This document shows, piece by piece, positions 30,158-41,862 of a stretch of 62,952 nt of DNA. Within the stretch, counting starts at the first letter, position 1. Each line of letters opens with the position of its first letter. The notes under the pieces were generated by a model, which did not search any database, had not been told where the DNA came from, and worked only from the letters and a program-made list of their open reading frames with translations. The stretch is from NCBI GenBank assembly GCA_002049455.2, contig KV919152.1:1-62952 (forward strand). The letters run 5' to 3'. The position numbers and the translations under genes were made by a program. The DNA is from Porphyra umbilicalis (taxonomy: Eukaryota > Rhodophyta > Bangiophyceae > Bangiales > Bangiaceae).

Positions 30158-33059
30158 CTGTTCTTTTACTCCATGCGAGGTCAAGCCACGCCCAGTTGAG
30201 GTGGCGCATAGAGCTCCCCGGTTTACCTGTATGGTGCTTTTCCAAATTTTGCCATGTCCGCGGGAGTGAGGGTTTGCCCAAGCACTAGTGGACCACTAGA
30301 TCTCGAGCACTCTCGAGGTATTCTCTTCCAATGAGCGGCCTTTACGCGTTGCTTCGGAGCGCTGGACGTCATGCCCAGCTACTCTGGTGATTGTTGGTTG
30401 GCCAGGTGCCCTCCATGCCAGGATCTGGTAGCGACGTCATCCACCAATCGCTGCCGAGATGTTCCAAAGGACGTTGACTTCACAGTAATGGCAAGCGGCC
30501 TATCGGATTGCATCTGCGTATTTGCCGTGCTCTCCGTCCTCAGAAGAGGTGCAATTGTTAGCATTCTCATAGACAGACACTGCAAAGGGCTGCAGCATCT
30601 TTGGCCATCTGCGCGCCGCGGCGAGATTGGCGTCCGCGGCTGCGCCGGCCGCAACGACAAGCGCGGGGCCAGGCGGGGCTCACGGCCGCTCCACAGGCGG
30701 CCTTTCCACAGCCTCGGCTTGCTCCGCAGCCGGGATCCCGGCCGCCGCCGCGGCCGCCGCCGTGTCCGCCACCGCGTGCGCCGCCGCCCCTGCAGCCACG
30801 TCCGCCGCCACTGCCACGGCGGGAAGGCGGGCGAAAGACGAGGGCGCCATCGGCGCACCCGCGGCGCGGACTGCCGCCGCCGCCATGCGCGCCGACCCAC
30901 ACCGCGACACAGCGGCACGACGGGCGTGGCCGGCTCCGGCCGCAGTCGCGGCGGACGTCGCGTCCGAGACCGCCAAGCACAGACCGGCCGCCGCCGCGGC
31001 TATTACTGAAGCAGGCGGACAGACCAGCCGCGAAGTGCGTGCCAACCGGCAAGCACGCCACTCTGGGGGCGGCGTGGGCCCGCGCGCATCGTGCTGCCGC
31101 GGAGTGTCACCTTTGCTGACTCGGGAAAGGATGACGCGACGTTCCCGCCACCCCCTCTCACCCCGCCCTCGCCGTGAGCAGCGCGATGCCTACTGCCCTC
31201 CCGGCGACAGTACGCAAAAAGGGGGGCGAGAGCCGCGGACACGCCACTGCCATCGACGGCGACGGCGGCCAGGCCCGTGCTGCAGCGCACCGTGGCATCT
31301 CACGCACCCACGTCGCCACGCACGCGGTCGCCGCCGTCCCAGCGCAACTCATTCTGCAAAGGGCACGAGGTGCCACGAGAGAAAGGCGCCGTTGGGTGGA
31401 CGATGTGCTGAACGCGCCAACAGTTTCTGCCTCAGGGACAAGGTGCTGCGGTAATTGCGGGAGGCACGGGGGGGTCCCTCTCTGTTCAATGACAGAATTT
31501 ACGAGACACGAGTGCTGTCTCCGTTTCTCGTTCCTGGGGGGCACTGGCAGCCGGCAGAGGATCTGATCCACATTCTCAACCACCGGATGTGCGTGGACCA
31601 ATGGAACGACGCCTACGTCGCGTACAGGAAGTTCCGCCGCGGTATATGGTCATCTCACGAGGAAAATGTTTGCGGGCCATTTCATCCTCAGGGGAGTCCC
31701 CGACGGGGGGGAGTCCCCCGGGCGCTGCGGGATTCGGTACATTCCAGGACGCGCGCACAGGGCCCAGGAGAGCCTCTGTATTAGACAGCGCAATCAGATT
31801 AGGCCCTGGGTCGAAGGGGTTTGAAAGCCTTTTCGGATGGAGCGTGGACGGGCCTCGGACGGGGCAGTACAATTCGGGTCCAGGGCCATCAGAGCGTCCG
31901 TCAGAGCGTGATCCGTCAACTGGACCACTTCCCAGCCATCAGATAGTCTCGATCTTTCGTCGTTTGGTCTCGATCAGGCAACGAATTGAACACGAGTGCT
32001 CATTCGTGTCTGTGGGCCGCGTAGAGAGACAGGCGATTTTGAGGTACTCACAGGGGGTGTTGGGGTATGGTCAATCGTTCACGCCCGCGGACATGGAAAA
32101 TTTTGGACAAGCACCATAGTCTACGAAGACGGTCGAGCATAGTGGAAAAAGATGAGTGGCTGCGGAGGAAACTCGGAGAAAGCTGGGTGGCTGAGACGGA
32201 AATTGTATCGCGGTACAATTTTTCATGGAAGTTGTATCGCGATATAATTCTGTATCGCACTCGCAGACCATCCCAGAGGGAGGGGCGCCTTCCAGCACTG
32301 TCGCTATCTTGGAATGGGTTTTCAGAAATAAGATTCCCGCCGCGCTTCAGCACACCGTGATCCGCGCCCTCTCTCTGCGCTCGCAACTTCATCCCAAGAG
32401 CGTCAGTCGATCGCTAGCCGACGCGGGCGGTGGCGGTACACCAGTCCTGTGTGACCCATGCCCCTACATGCGGGGAAACTTTAGCCCCTGAGAATGCGAC
32501 AGCCGGACGATTCTATTGGCTGTCATTTCACGCCCCCCGCCGCCCGCCACCTGCCACCCCGGCCCTGTTCTTTCCCCTACTCTACCCCCACCGGGAAAGG
32601 TAGCGACTCGGCATTACAAACAACAAATTGTGCAGACAATTATGCGCGGATATCGACAGCATGTCACGCAGCACCGGCCTCGTGGTTCCCTATCGTCCAG
32701 CGACCGCCATTGCAGCCTCCTCGCCTCCTCGTCACCTCACCGCCTTGCCTCCTTGTCACCTTGCCGCCTTGCCTCCTCGTCATGCGGCTCTGATTGCAAG
32801 AACCGGTTGGCGCCAGTCAAACCCCCCGCGAACATGTCCACCAGTTCACCAGCCGGTCACACATCCACGCACGTCCCCACGCCGCCCTCCACGCTCACGC
32901 CCCCATGCCTCCCCACCAAATCCGCAGCAATGCCAAATTGCCCCACCTTTTCCCATCATCCTCAACCCCCGATCCCGGTCACCAACGCCCTACAACTCCC
33001 CTCATCCACACCCCTCTACCACGCCGCCGCCAGCAGCCACCCACTCCCGCACATCTCTC
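30158..33059. other. 2.9 kb without recognisable genes
   Basis: 30600-31150 is a GC-rich Ala/Arg-type stretch open in several frames on both strands, with no motif. 31450-31780 has a short frame with ordered composition (LFNDRIYETRVLSPFLV) that I cannot place. 32200-32221 is a perfect 8-bp stem hairpin (AAATTGTA/TACAATTT) beside a second TTGTATCGCG motif. 32540-33057 is C/T-rich. Confidence 0.45.
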
Positions 33060-33524
33060 AGTTGTGGCCCACCTGGATGTAGTGCAGCAGGTTGAAGGCC
33101 TCGTCGCCCGCGTCCAAGCCTCGAAACTCCTTCTCAGTGGCCTTGGTCTGCTCCTCGCGCAGCTTGTCTGCCTTGTTCTTGGCGAGGAGGCGCCTTCGCT
33201 CGCGCCGTACCATTTTCGCCTTCATTGATGTAGTAATCCTGGACAGGAGGCTCAGGGACGCCCAGTGGCCCTCTGTTGGCAAAAGGTGAGCTCGAGGTTG
33301 AACAACGCCCTCAAGGTCACGCGGAAGGCTTTCTTGAGGACGTTCACGCCCGCCTGTGTGAGTCCCAGCTCACGGGACTCGTACGGCTTCTCGTCGCTGA
33401 GCTTGGCGTGCTTCCATGGTACGTTGCCGGCGTTGAAAATGGCCACGGCTGCACCCGCACCCGCACCCACACCCGCACCCGCACCCGCACCCGCACCCGC
33501 ACCCGCAACAGCTGCCGCCAGCAT
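33060..33524 (-). CDS. Partial hypothetical gene, charged C-terminus
   Basis: Two overlapping minus-strand frames look coding: 33524-33252 (an Ala/Gly hexanucleotide-repeat segment, then PWKHAKLSDEKPYESRELGL and KKAFRVTLRALFNLEL) and 33282-33058 (a Lys/Arg/Glu-rich helix MKAKMVRRERRRLLAKNK, then LREEQTKATEKEF, ending LLHYIQVGHN). They are probably one gene joined by an intron or broken by a frameshift near 33270. Upstream minus-strand sequence near 33740 (MAVSRAVRFGDELTVRLF) may be an earlier exon. The gypsy element inserted at 33946 may have cut off its 5' end. Function unknown; the charged helix could be a coiled coil. Confidence 0.35.
33451..33508. repeat. (CCCGCA)n hexanucleotide microsatellite
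   Basis: About nine to ten units, two of them CCCACA variants. On the minus strand it encodes alternating Gly-Ala within the partial gene. Confidence 0.9.
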
Positions 33525-33945
33525 CGTTGAGGACAGCGGGAAGAAGAAATAAGCCCGCCCGAGGCGTCGCTTGGGTGATGTGGGCCGCGGACGGGTGTCG
33601 ACGAGTGGGAGACGATCGTCGAGGGCGGTGCGATGACCGAGGGGTAGCGACGGAAGGGCGCAATGCCTCCAAGTCCTACGGGACGAAGAGGCGCACCGTC
33701 AGCTCGTCGCCAAATCGAACAGCCCGGGACACCGCCATCTAGAAGAACTCTCAAACTTGGACGCCGAGAGGGTGGTGCCGGATGGTACATTGCACCCCCC
33801 GAGGTTCAAAAGAGGGGTGGGTGTCAAAGGAGAGAAAAAGCCCACCCGACGCGCCTGCATTTTTTTAGGCACGGCAGATGCAACTGTTGGGCGGCGGAGA
33901 GGGGAGGAGCCCCGCTGGGCAGGGAAGAGCTCGTTTGTGGAGGGG

Positions 33946-34338
33946 TCAGGTATTAATAACGTTCGTTCAATTACCAGTGTACTGAGACCGACCGTAGCCA
34001 AGCAATAAATCGAGTCCTATCGCCGTCGTGGCGAAGAAGAAGACCTTTTGTTGAAGGGCATCATATGGGGAGCCGGGTGGTGCCCACGACGGCGACCCCG
34101 GACCCACGGTGGTTTAATACAAACAACGGCACTGGTCGATCGACCATCCGATCAAGCGATCGTAATGAGTGCCGGCAGACAGATAAGACAGGCAAGAAAA
34201 CAAGCAATAAATAATAAACAATGCGGAAGTAACCCCCCAAAGGGCGTGCCACAAGCCGAGTCACACACATCCATGGATTCGGCCAGTCAAGGGGGCTACT
34301 CGTGGCTAATTGCCAATTGGTAGCAGAGATATGCTACA
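33946..34338 (-). repeat. 3' LTR of gypsy copy 1
   Basis: Reads TGTAGCATATC...CTGA on the minus strand, 393 bp. The immediate upstream (minus) sequence TTGGAGGTA is a weak polypurine tract. The 14-bp palindrome TGGTCGATCGACCA lies inside, as in all four LTR copies. Confidence 0.9.
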
Positions 34339-35310
34339 TACCTCCAACGCGAGATTCGAACCGTCCCGGTGAGATCCGAGGATGGTGAAGCCCGATTGGG
34401 CGATCGCGGCCTCTTACGGGCCCGCGCGGGCGCAGCCGCCCAGGCGGCGGGAGCCGTGAGTGGGGGGGGCGCGCCGCCCAGTCCCGATTGGGGGGAGGTG
34501 GCGGTTCGCCGTCGTTGCGCGTACGTGCGCCCTCGCAGGCGAGTCGGCGTTGGCGTCGGCGTGGTGGCCAGCCGGCCGGTTGACAGGCGACGAGCGTCGG
34601 GGTTAAGACCCGTTGGTGCGCGGGTGCGTCGTGCAACACGTGTTGGGGCAACCGTCGTCGGCGCCGAGTGGCGCCTCCTTCGTCGGGGGTTGGACTACCC
34701 CGACGACACGGCGAAAGCCGGGACGCGGGTCCGTGGTGCCGAGCGTGGGGGTGGGGTTCACACCTCCAGGCCGGTTAGCACCGAGGCGTGCGCGCGGGGC
34801 AGCACCAGCTGGGTGGTGGTCGTCGTGACGGCAGGCGCCGCCCTCGTCGGGGTGTTGACTCCCCCGACGACACGGCGGAAGCCGGGGTGCGGGTCCGCGT
34901 TGTATCGGCACGGGGCCATCCCGTGTCTTCGTGCTCGCGCACAGGTCGCTGCCTAACGGCGAGGTTGAGTAGGGGTGCGCCGCCGCAAGGTGGCACACCG
35001 CGAAGTGGTAGGCCCGGTGAGTGTGGGTTTGCGCGGGGTGGGGGGGGCGGCGCGCACGGCGGCAAGGGCGGCAAGCCCGGCGGCGACGGCGGCAAGGGCG
35101 GCAAGCGCGGCAAGCCCGGCGGCGACGTCGGCAAGGGCGGCAAACCCGGCGGCGACGGCGGCAAGGGCGGCAAGCCCGGCGGCGACGGCGGCAAGGGCGG
35201 CAAGCCCGGCCAGCCCGGCGGCAAGGGCGGCAAGCGCTGCGGCAAGGGCGGCAAGCGCGGCACGCCCGGCGGCGACAGCCAAGGTTAACACCTCCCGGAC
35301 GGCCAACGCG
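34339..35310. other. Subterminal noncoding region and minisatellite of gypsy copy 1
   Basis: Contains two imperfect ~65-bp direct repeats (about 34671-34741 and 34838-34903) built around CCCGACGACACGGCG and AAGCCGGG. From ~35057 to 35275 there is a GGCAAG/CCCGGC minisatellite of 15- and 30-bp units. The antisense ORF frame stays open through it (Ala/Arg/Ser-rich; no ATG), while another frame gives collagen-like GGKGGKPGGDGG repeats. Confidence 0.6.
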
Positions 35311-37269
35311 ATGGCGGATTCCGCCGCGATGGCGGTGGACGTCGGCGTTGCCGGTGGCGGTGAGGCCATTGACGGGGCGCATGCCGCCGCGGGTGGCCAT
35401 CCGGAAGTGGATTGCTCCGCGGACCCAGAGGTCTTGCGCCAGTTTCGGCCTCGCGGCTCGTACTACGTGCACGCCAACCCTGTGGAGGTGGTCGATGGGG
35501 TGCCGCGAGCCACCGACAACCGTCTGTACGAGATGTGCGTACGCAACCGCGCTCGTGCGCACACGCGCCGTGTTTACGCGCACTACGAGGCGTTGCCCGA
35601 CTTCATCGACGTGATGGCGCAATCCGGGTTGCCGGACCACGCGGGCGACCGCGTGGCCGAGGTCCATGGGGACCCGTACTTTGGGAACCAGGGACCTCAG
35701 CGTCGTGTATACGAGGTGATGTCGTTTTGCAACGAGGTCGTGCGGTACCAACTGCCGTTGCACCCGTTCCACCGTTTGGTGTACGTCAATGCGCTTATGT
35801 TCCCTGTGAAGGGTACAGAGTCGATCGAGGCGGCGGCCAACTCTTTTTGCCGCTTGCTGCGCAACTGGCCGAAGGCCGTCTTCCTCAAGCGGGCTCTCGC
35901 CGAGGACCTTTCGGTCCCGTTCAGGCACGAATCCGGTCTGGAGCCGTACCTCGAGCAGCTCGCGCTGGTGGAGCACGAGGAGAACGACAACGTCGAGGAT
36001 GACCGCAGTCCGCGGGTCACCGGGTTGCCGTACCCCTTTCGGCTGCCGATGTTCCCATCCGACCACCGTCGGGCCGCTGACACGCGCTTCTTTCGCGGTC
36101 GCGAGGTGATGCACACCGCGTGGGCGGCTGGATTTCTCCGTGCACCACGGGCGTTCGACTTGTCTCGTTGGCTTCCGCCTATTCCGGACTGGGAGCCCCA
36201 CACGGGGTTGTGGGTGGCGACCCCCGTGGTGGTGTCGTACATGGCGGATGCGTTGCGCAACGCCTACAGCTCCGTCTGGCAGGAGGTGTACTCCGAGTCC
36301 TACTGCAACTTAGTTGCTGCGTGGGTTCACACCCTGCAGGAGGACGAGCTCTTTGTCCACTTGGGCACGAAGACGCTTCGTCATTTCGACGCGTTGGATA
36401 CGTCCACGTTGAAGGACGCGCCGGACGGCGAGGCCAAGTACGTCTTGTACGGCAAGATGCGTCAAGCCGTGACGGCGTTTCCCTGGCGGGAGGTCCTCAA
36501 GGACGTCGTCTGGCGCGACCGCGACTCAGGGGAAGCCCGTCAGGTGCGGGTCACGGTCGACCCGACCAAGGAGCACGGCTTTTGCCTTCGCCACCCTTGT
36601 GTCGATTTCGACTGGGCTTTGGACCCGAACGCGCCACTCCCGATGGCTCGAATTACTTCGAACCATCCCGGGGTGTGGCGTCGTGGTCGTCGGACCTGGG
36701 CTCACGCCGTTGGCGACGCCCGCGAGAGCCGCTACCGCCCGCGCTCTCCGCGGCACGATCGCTCGCCATGTCCGCCTCGGTCGGTGGATGCCACTTGGCC
36801 GACCCGCCCGTCGTCCACCGCGGGAGTTGCCTTGTTTGAGTCGGCACGCGCGCGCGATGTACGCGTTTGCGCGCCCCGCGGGGCAGCCTTGTCGGCGGTG
36901 GCTAGCGCCTGGGTCGAGCAGATTGCAGGCTTGCGTACCGCTGTTGAGCGCGCGGACGGACGGGGTGTCGAGTCGGCTTTGTCCATTATTGGACAGGCCG
37001 TGGCTCGCGCCGTTGACGGCGAGGCCAATTACGGGCGCTTCGCCCAGCCCCTCGAGGCTATCCAGCCAGATGAGGAGGCCGCGCCGGCGCGCTTCAACGC
37101 GCAGAGCATCCTTGGTCGTCGGACTCACGAGGGCGGAGGCCCGTCAACGGGGGTTCCGCACTCGGCGCGCAACACGCGTGCGCGTAGTGTCTCGCAGGAG
37201 TCGGCGGCCAGTGTTGGCGCGAGCCGCGATTCTCGCCGGGACTCGCGTCGTCGTGACGACGAGGAGTAG
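35311..37269 (+). CDS. Conserved antisense ORF of gypsy (copy 1), 652 aa, unknown function
   Basis: Encoded opposite to gag-pol, between pol and the 3' LTR. ATG at 35311 (MADSAAMAVDVG) gives 652 residues; the frame remains open 112 codons further upstream through the minisatellite without ATG. The protein is not low complexity: residues ~40-490 are ordered, rich in Trp, Tyr and Phe (PRGSYYVHANPVEVVDGVPR; DALDTSTLKDAPDGEAKY; HPCVDFDWALDPNAPLP), followed by a Ser/Arg/Pro linker, a helical segment and a basic/acidic tail (DSRRDSRRRDDEE). No domain is recognised: not RT, integrase, helicase, envelope-like with membrane spans, or a known silencing suppressor. There is no signal peptide or transmembrane stretch. 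The second gypsy copy has an identical-length ORF with a single Tyr/Asn difference. Additional antisense ORFs at this position are known in some plant LTR retrotransposons. Confidence 0.75.
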   Translation: MADSAAMAVDVGVAGGGEAIDGAHAAAGGHPEVDCSADPEVLRQFRPRGSYYVHANPVEVVDGVPRATDNRLYEMCVRNRARAHTRRVYAHYEALPDFIDVMAQSGLPDHAGDRVAEVHGDPYFGNQGPQRRVYEVMSFCNEVVRYQLPLHPFHRLVYVNALMFPVKGTESIEAAANSFCRLLRNWPKAVFLKRALAEDLSVPFRHESGLEPYLEQLALVEHEENDNVEDDRSPRVTGLPYPFRLPMFPSDHRRAADTRFFRGREVMHTAWAAGFLRAPRAFDLSRWLPPIPDWEPHTGLWVATPVVVSYMADALRNAYSSVWQEVYSESYCNLVAAWVHTLQEDELFVHLGTKTLRHFDALDTSTLKDAPDGEAKYVLYGKMRQAVTAFPWREVLKDVVWRDRDSGEARQVRVTVDPTKEHGFCLRHPCVDFDWALDPNAPLPMARITSNHPGVWRRGRRTWAHAVGDARESRYRPRSPRHDRSPCPPRSVDATWPTRPSSTAGVALFESARARDVRVCAPRGAALSAVASAWVEQIAGLRTAVERADGRGVESALSIIGQAVARAVDGEANYGRFAQPLEAIQPDEEAAPARFNAQSILGRRTHEGGGPSTGVPHSARNTRARSVSQESAASVGASRDSRRDSRRRDDEE

Positions 37270-37420
37270 CGAGGTTCACTGTTCAGTGACTTGCTCGGTT
37301 GACCCCGGTGGGGGGGTGGGGTTGACAATGTCGGGGTCTTACGCCTTTTCAGGGTGTTGATGTTTCTTCGTCTTGTTGTTGTTTGTCGTTTGAAATGTTT
37401 GTATCCACTTCTCAGTTTTT
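37270..37420. other. Tail-to-tail spacer between antisense ORF and pol
   Basis: 151 bp between two convergent stops (TAG for both). A perfect TCACTG-TT-CAGTGA hairpin (37276-37289) lies 7 bp past the antisense ORF stop. Transcripts from both sides would overlap here, possibly producing double-stranded RNA. Confidence 0.4.
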
Positions 37421-40400
37421 CTAAAGGAAGTGGCAGGCCATCATGGCCCATGTTGTGGGATTTGTATCCCTTGAGTCTGCTGATAAAAGCACTTCGTACT
37501 CGAAACATGCACGTATGGCAGTAGCGTACCAACTGGTGTTGGTCCATTGTGGTATTACCACGGTTGCTTCTTCTGTGGTTGTTACCAAGCGTCGAAGGAC
37601 TGAGTCCAAGTGTTGCACCGGAGGTACCAGAAACCCGTTGGGGAGCACTGGTCCGGGGGGATCGCTCCCGATGAGTGTCGCCTGTGCGGATTTCGGCCAC
37701 ACATATGTGTACGGGCCGTAAACACGGTTCAGCCGAGAGAAATGCCGCAAGGCAAGTTGGGGATTATACGCAAAGTTGCGCGTCATGGACGGCAGAGTGG
37801 ACTTGAGCCACGCCACAGGAATTACTTCCTTAATTGCAACGTCGGTACTTGACTTTGTCCAAGAGACATCGGCATGGATAACTCCGTCACCGGTAACATG
37901 GACATGTTGGATAGTGGGTATCCACGTGGAGTCCATGACGATGTTGGCCACGGTTGTGAGCCCGGCCTGTCGGCGACTTCGTCGCGTTGGCGTTTGCCAC
38001 TCGTACCCCGGTACATGCTTCTTCTTCTGTCGAAGGAAACGCACCACCAGGTTGCGGGGGAGGTTCTCCAGGGGTTCCCAGGTGTCGTCTTTCGACCCGT
38101 AGTCGAACCAGCGCATCTTAGCGCTATAGCTGTCACCCGTCTGGCGTAAGCCTAGGAGTTTGTCGATCACATACTCATCGGCAGTTGCCGGGGGTGACTT
38201 GCGTTGGTCTAGACCATCTAGCAGGGGGTGTGGAACCGTGTCCGTCGTCGTTGGACGAGGAGCTGGGGTGACATGGTCACTGCTGACGCGTTTCTCCTCG
38301 CCGTCAATGTCAATGACAAACGTGGAGGCGTCCGCGTCTGCGTCAACGACCACGAAGGGGCCAATGGCTTTGCTTTGCAGCTTGTTTTGCCGATCGTGGT
38401 TGGTCGTGTATACTTAGTCGCCGATCTTGACGTCCGCATTGCGGGTTGCGACCCGATGGTCGAAGTTACGTTTGTAACGTTATTTCGTCTTACGCAAGGC
38501 CTCGACCACGATGGGGATCTGCTTGCGCAGGCGGGCCATGAACTCGCGCTTGCGAGCTAGGGGTGACCCATCCTTGAGCGTTCCCTTATTGCTAAGCGGA
38601 GTGCCCGGGGGCAAGTTGCGAACCGTGAGGTTGGGGATCCGCCTTGGGATAACGAGCTCAAATGGGGCGATGCCCGTCGACCGATTTGGTTGGCTATTAT
38701 ACGCCATGGTGATTACCGGGAGTTGCTCATCCCATCGTGATGGGTCGTTGGCGACGTAGTTTCGCAGCTGAGTAGCCATGGTACGGTTGTACCGTTCGAC
38801 TTGCCCATTGGTTTAGGGATGATACGCCGTGGTGCGAACCGTTTCAATGCCAAGCATTTTCATCACAGCGATGAAGAAGTTCGACATGAACTGGGGCCCT
38901 TGGTCCGATAGGATCCGGTCCGGTGGCCCGTAGGCTGAAACCCACGCGTCGATGATGGCTGACGCCACGGACATGGCCGTGATTTGCCGCAAGGCGACGC
39001 ACTTGGTGAGCTTGGCGAAGCGGTCGGTGATAACCAAGATGAAGCGGTTGCCCTTCTTGGAGGCCGGAATGGGCCCAAAGATGTCAACGGATAGCTCCGT
39101 GAGAGGCTCGGTAGCCTGGAACAGGGTCAAGGGTGTGGTGTGTCGCCGCAAGGCGAGGCGATTTTGGGCACACGTTGTGCATTTGGTGATGGTCGAATGG
39201 ATATCCGTCACCATTGAAGGCCAGTAGTATGCCTTACGCATTGTGTAGTACATCCGGTTCATACCAGGATGGGCGGCCACGGTTGCGTTGTGCTCCTGGG
39301 TCAACACGCGTTCGCGTAGCGACTTTGGAATAACCAGTTGATTGCCGTAAGGCGCACGGCGGTACAGAGCGTGGTGCTCATCGCGGAAGAAGGCCTTGGC
39401 CGTTCCGCGCTCCACGCGAGTGGACATCTCGACGCAGAAGTCGTCTGTTTGTTGTGCTTCGACAACATCGTCGAACTCCACCGGTTCCGGTGTGTCGGTA
39501 CCCGTGTACCTCCCCGTTCTTAAGCCGTTGGCCGTCTCGGCCAATGCCAGACAAGGTATATCATCATGGGTATCTTCTGGCGGCGCCACCGTAGGGGTGC
39601 GCGACAGGAAGTCGGGCAAATGGTGAGATGCACCTGGTTCATAAACCATATCGAATTAGTATTCGGAAAGGCGAAGTCGCCATCGCATCAAGCGTCCGCT
39701 TGAGTCGGTCGTGCTGTAGATCCAGCTAAGTGCTTGGTGATCCGTTCGGATGAGGAACCGTTGTCCGTCGAGGAAGTGCCTCAACTTGAGGACAGCCCAC
39801 ACGACGCCGAGGCATTCTCGCTCCGTGGTGGAGTAGTTTTGCTCTGCAGCAGTGAGTCCTCGGCTCCAATACCCGACAGGGTGAAGCAGTTCGCCAGGCT
39901 CCTCTTGGAGGAGGGTACAAACAACTTGGTCGGCGCATGCGTCCACGTCAACGACGAGCTTCCGATTGGCCTTCGGCAAGGCAAGTACCGGTGGGCACAA
40001 CAGTGCGCTCCGAAGGTCCTCGAAGGCGGCGATAGCCACGTCCGTCGGTGGTGGTAAATCCGATGGGATCTCGGCCCTAGTCAGGGCGTTCAGGGGCTTT
40101 GCTCGTTTGGCAAAGTCTTTGACAAACCGTCGATGGACGTTGCACATGCCCAAGAAGCTTTACAGCTGGGTCTTTGTGGTTGAGAACTTGGCATGCTTCG
40201 GAGCATCCACGTTCTTGTTGTGCACGTGCAGTTGCCCGGGGCTGACAATGTGTCTTAGGTACTCGACCTCATCGGAGAACCACGTGCACTTTTCCAAGTT
40301 GAGGGTGACCCCGGCTTCGCGGAGACGGTGAAGAACCGTGTCAACGTCTTTGACGTGTTGTTCCGCGTTTGCGGAGAAGATGATGACATCGTCTAGGTAG

Positions 40401-41857
40401 ACGAGGCATATCTGCCACTTCAAACCCGAGAGGCTGATATCCAACGCGCGCTGAAAGGTAGCGGGCGCGTTCGTCAAGCCGAAAGGCATGGATAACCAGT
40501 GGTATATACCACAATGCGTTGTGAACGCTGTCTTCTCTTGGTCTTCCTTGCGTAAGGGTACTTGCCAGTACCCCGCGGTGCAGTCGAGAGACGTGAACAC
40601 CTGGGCATCTCCCAAGGAGTCGAGGCAGTCCTCCATCCGAGGCAAGGGATAAGCATCCTTCTTGGTGATGTTGTTTAACCGACGATAGTCGACACAGAAT
40701 CGGGCTTTGCCGTTCTTCTTTGGTACAATTACCACGGGGCTTGCCCAAGCACTATGGCTAGGGGCAATGACGTTGAGCTTCAACATCTTGTTGATCTGAT
40801 CAGCGATGATCTGCCGTTTGAACGGCCCGGTCCGGTAGGGTTGGGCCAGTATGGGCAGAGCGTCGGGAGGAGTGATGATGGCGCGCTCCGTAGCATGGAT
40901 GACGCCAAGGGTTCCATCCCACATAGACGAATGCGTCTTAAGCATCTCTCGAATCTGCTTGTGCAGGTACTCGGGTGCCTCACTGAGGTCGAGGTCTTCG
41001 AGTGGGTCACGACTCGCGTCGTCCGATGATTTATCGGTTCCACCCTTTGGGTTGTTGTCATCCAAGACGGCGGAAAGCATCGGCCCTTGGTAGGGTTCCG
41101 CAAACCCCAAGGTAGAGTTCTTGCGAACAATGACTTGGTCCTTGCCAAAGTTGCATAACTTGACCAGGAATGGTTCGTCCGGTTTGACGATGGCGATGCC
41201 GCGGGCGACTGCCATGGACTTGTGTCGGCACAACCGAATGTTCGGTGTGATGGAAACCATACCAGGCGTGTCGCACGTGGCCATGATCCACTCCTCCTTG
41301 TGTCCGTTGACACGCACCTGTTTGCAGGCTCGAACCCGAGCGGGTTTATCTTGCCAGTGGCGGTCCCACGCGCTGTCGTTAAGACAAGCTAAGATCGGCG
41401 TTGGCCGAGGTTGTTCTTCCGTGCAGCGCACGTGCTCTTGCCAGACGATCTTGCGCAAGCGCGGCAGAATGCCCTCGATGTTTTGTTCAATGAACTCGGT
41501 GCCAAGAATGCACGGGACTGACAAGTGGTCGGCAACGAGGAATCGGTCAAATAGTCGCACACCTCCGGTGTCTACATACAGATGTATGGCATACTTCGTC
41601 ACAAGACGATTGTTGTTTGCATCTCGGATGCGCGGAAGCGTAGTCAACTCTTCGGCGTAAGCCATCCAGTTCGAAGGGAGAACACTAGTTCGCACTATGT
41701 TCACCCCGGCGCCCGTGTTTAAGATAGGGCGGCAGCTTCGCATTACGCACAGGCATGGGCCTAACGTGGCTGCGATCTCATAGTGCCGAAGGGCACGACG
41801 TAAGAGTCTTGTCACCGTACGCTTTCGCGTTCCGCCGGGCAACCCCAAGTCGGGCAC
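37421..41857 (-). pseudogene. Gypsy pol (PR-RT-RH-IN-chromodomain), copy 1, five in-frame TAA
   Basis: One continuous minus-strand frame with no frameshift. Protease: RPILNTGAGVN, where the catalytic Asp of D-T-G is Asn. RT: FCVDYRRLN, SLDCTAGYWQVPL, FGLTNAPATFQ, VYLDDVIIFS. RNase H: DVDACAD, TTERECLG, RTDHQALSW. Integrase: HHCC finger (EHNATVAAH to CTTCAQ), Asp in SVDIFGP, Asp in ILSDQGPQF, Glu in GQVERYNRT. GPY/F motif AIGPFVV, then a chromodomain (EYVIDKLLG to DDTWEPLENL) and a ~200-residue tail. TAA codons lie at 40160-40162, 39656-39658, 38813-38815, 38480-38482 and 38414-38416; the third sits where the integrase consensus AYHPQT requires Gln (CAA). YLRHIVS also replaces the usual YLGHIVS. 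All these changes are C-to-T or G-to-A. The final stop is TAG. Confidence 0.85.
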
Positions 41858-41862
41858 CCGGC

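Noticed and set aside
30627..31454. 275-codon plus-strand frame
   Set aside because: Ala/Arg-rich with no ordered domain; the opposite strand is equally open, so coding is not supported.
35057..35275. Collagen-like GGKGGKPGGDGG reading of the minisatellite
   Set aside because: A repeat product in one of several open frames; no start codon or flanking domain.
35057..35275. CRISPR-like regularity of 15- and 30-bp units
   Set aside because: No unique spacers between repeats and a eukaryotic context; this is a minisatellite.
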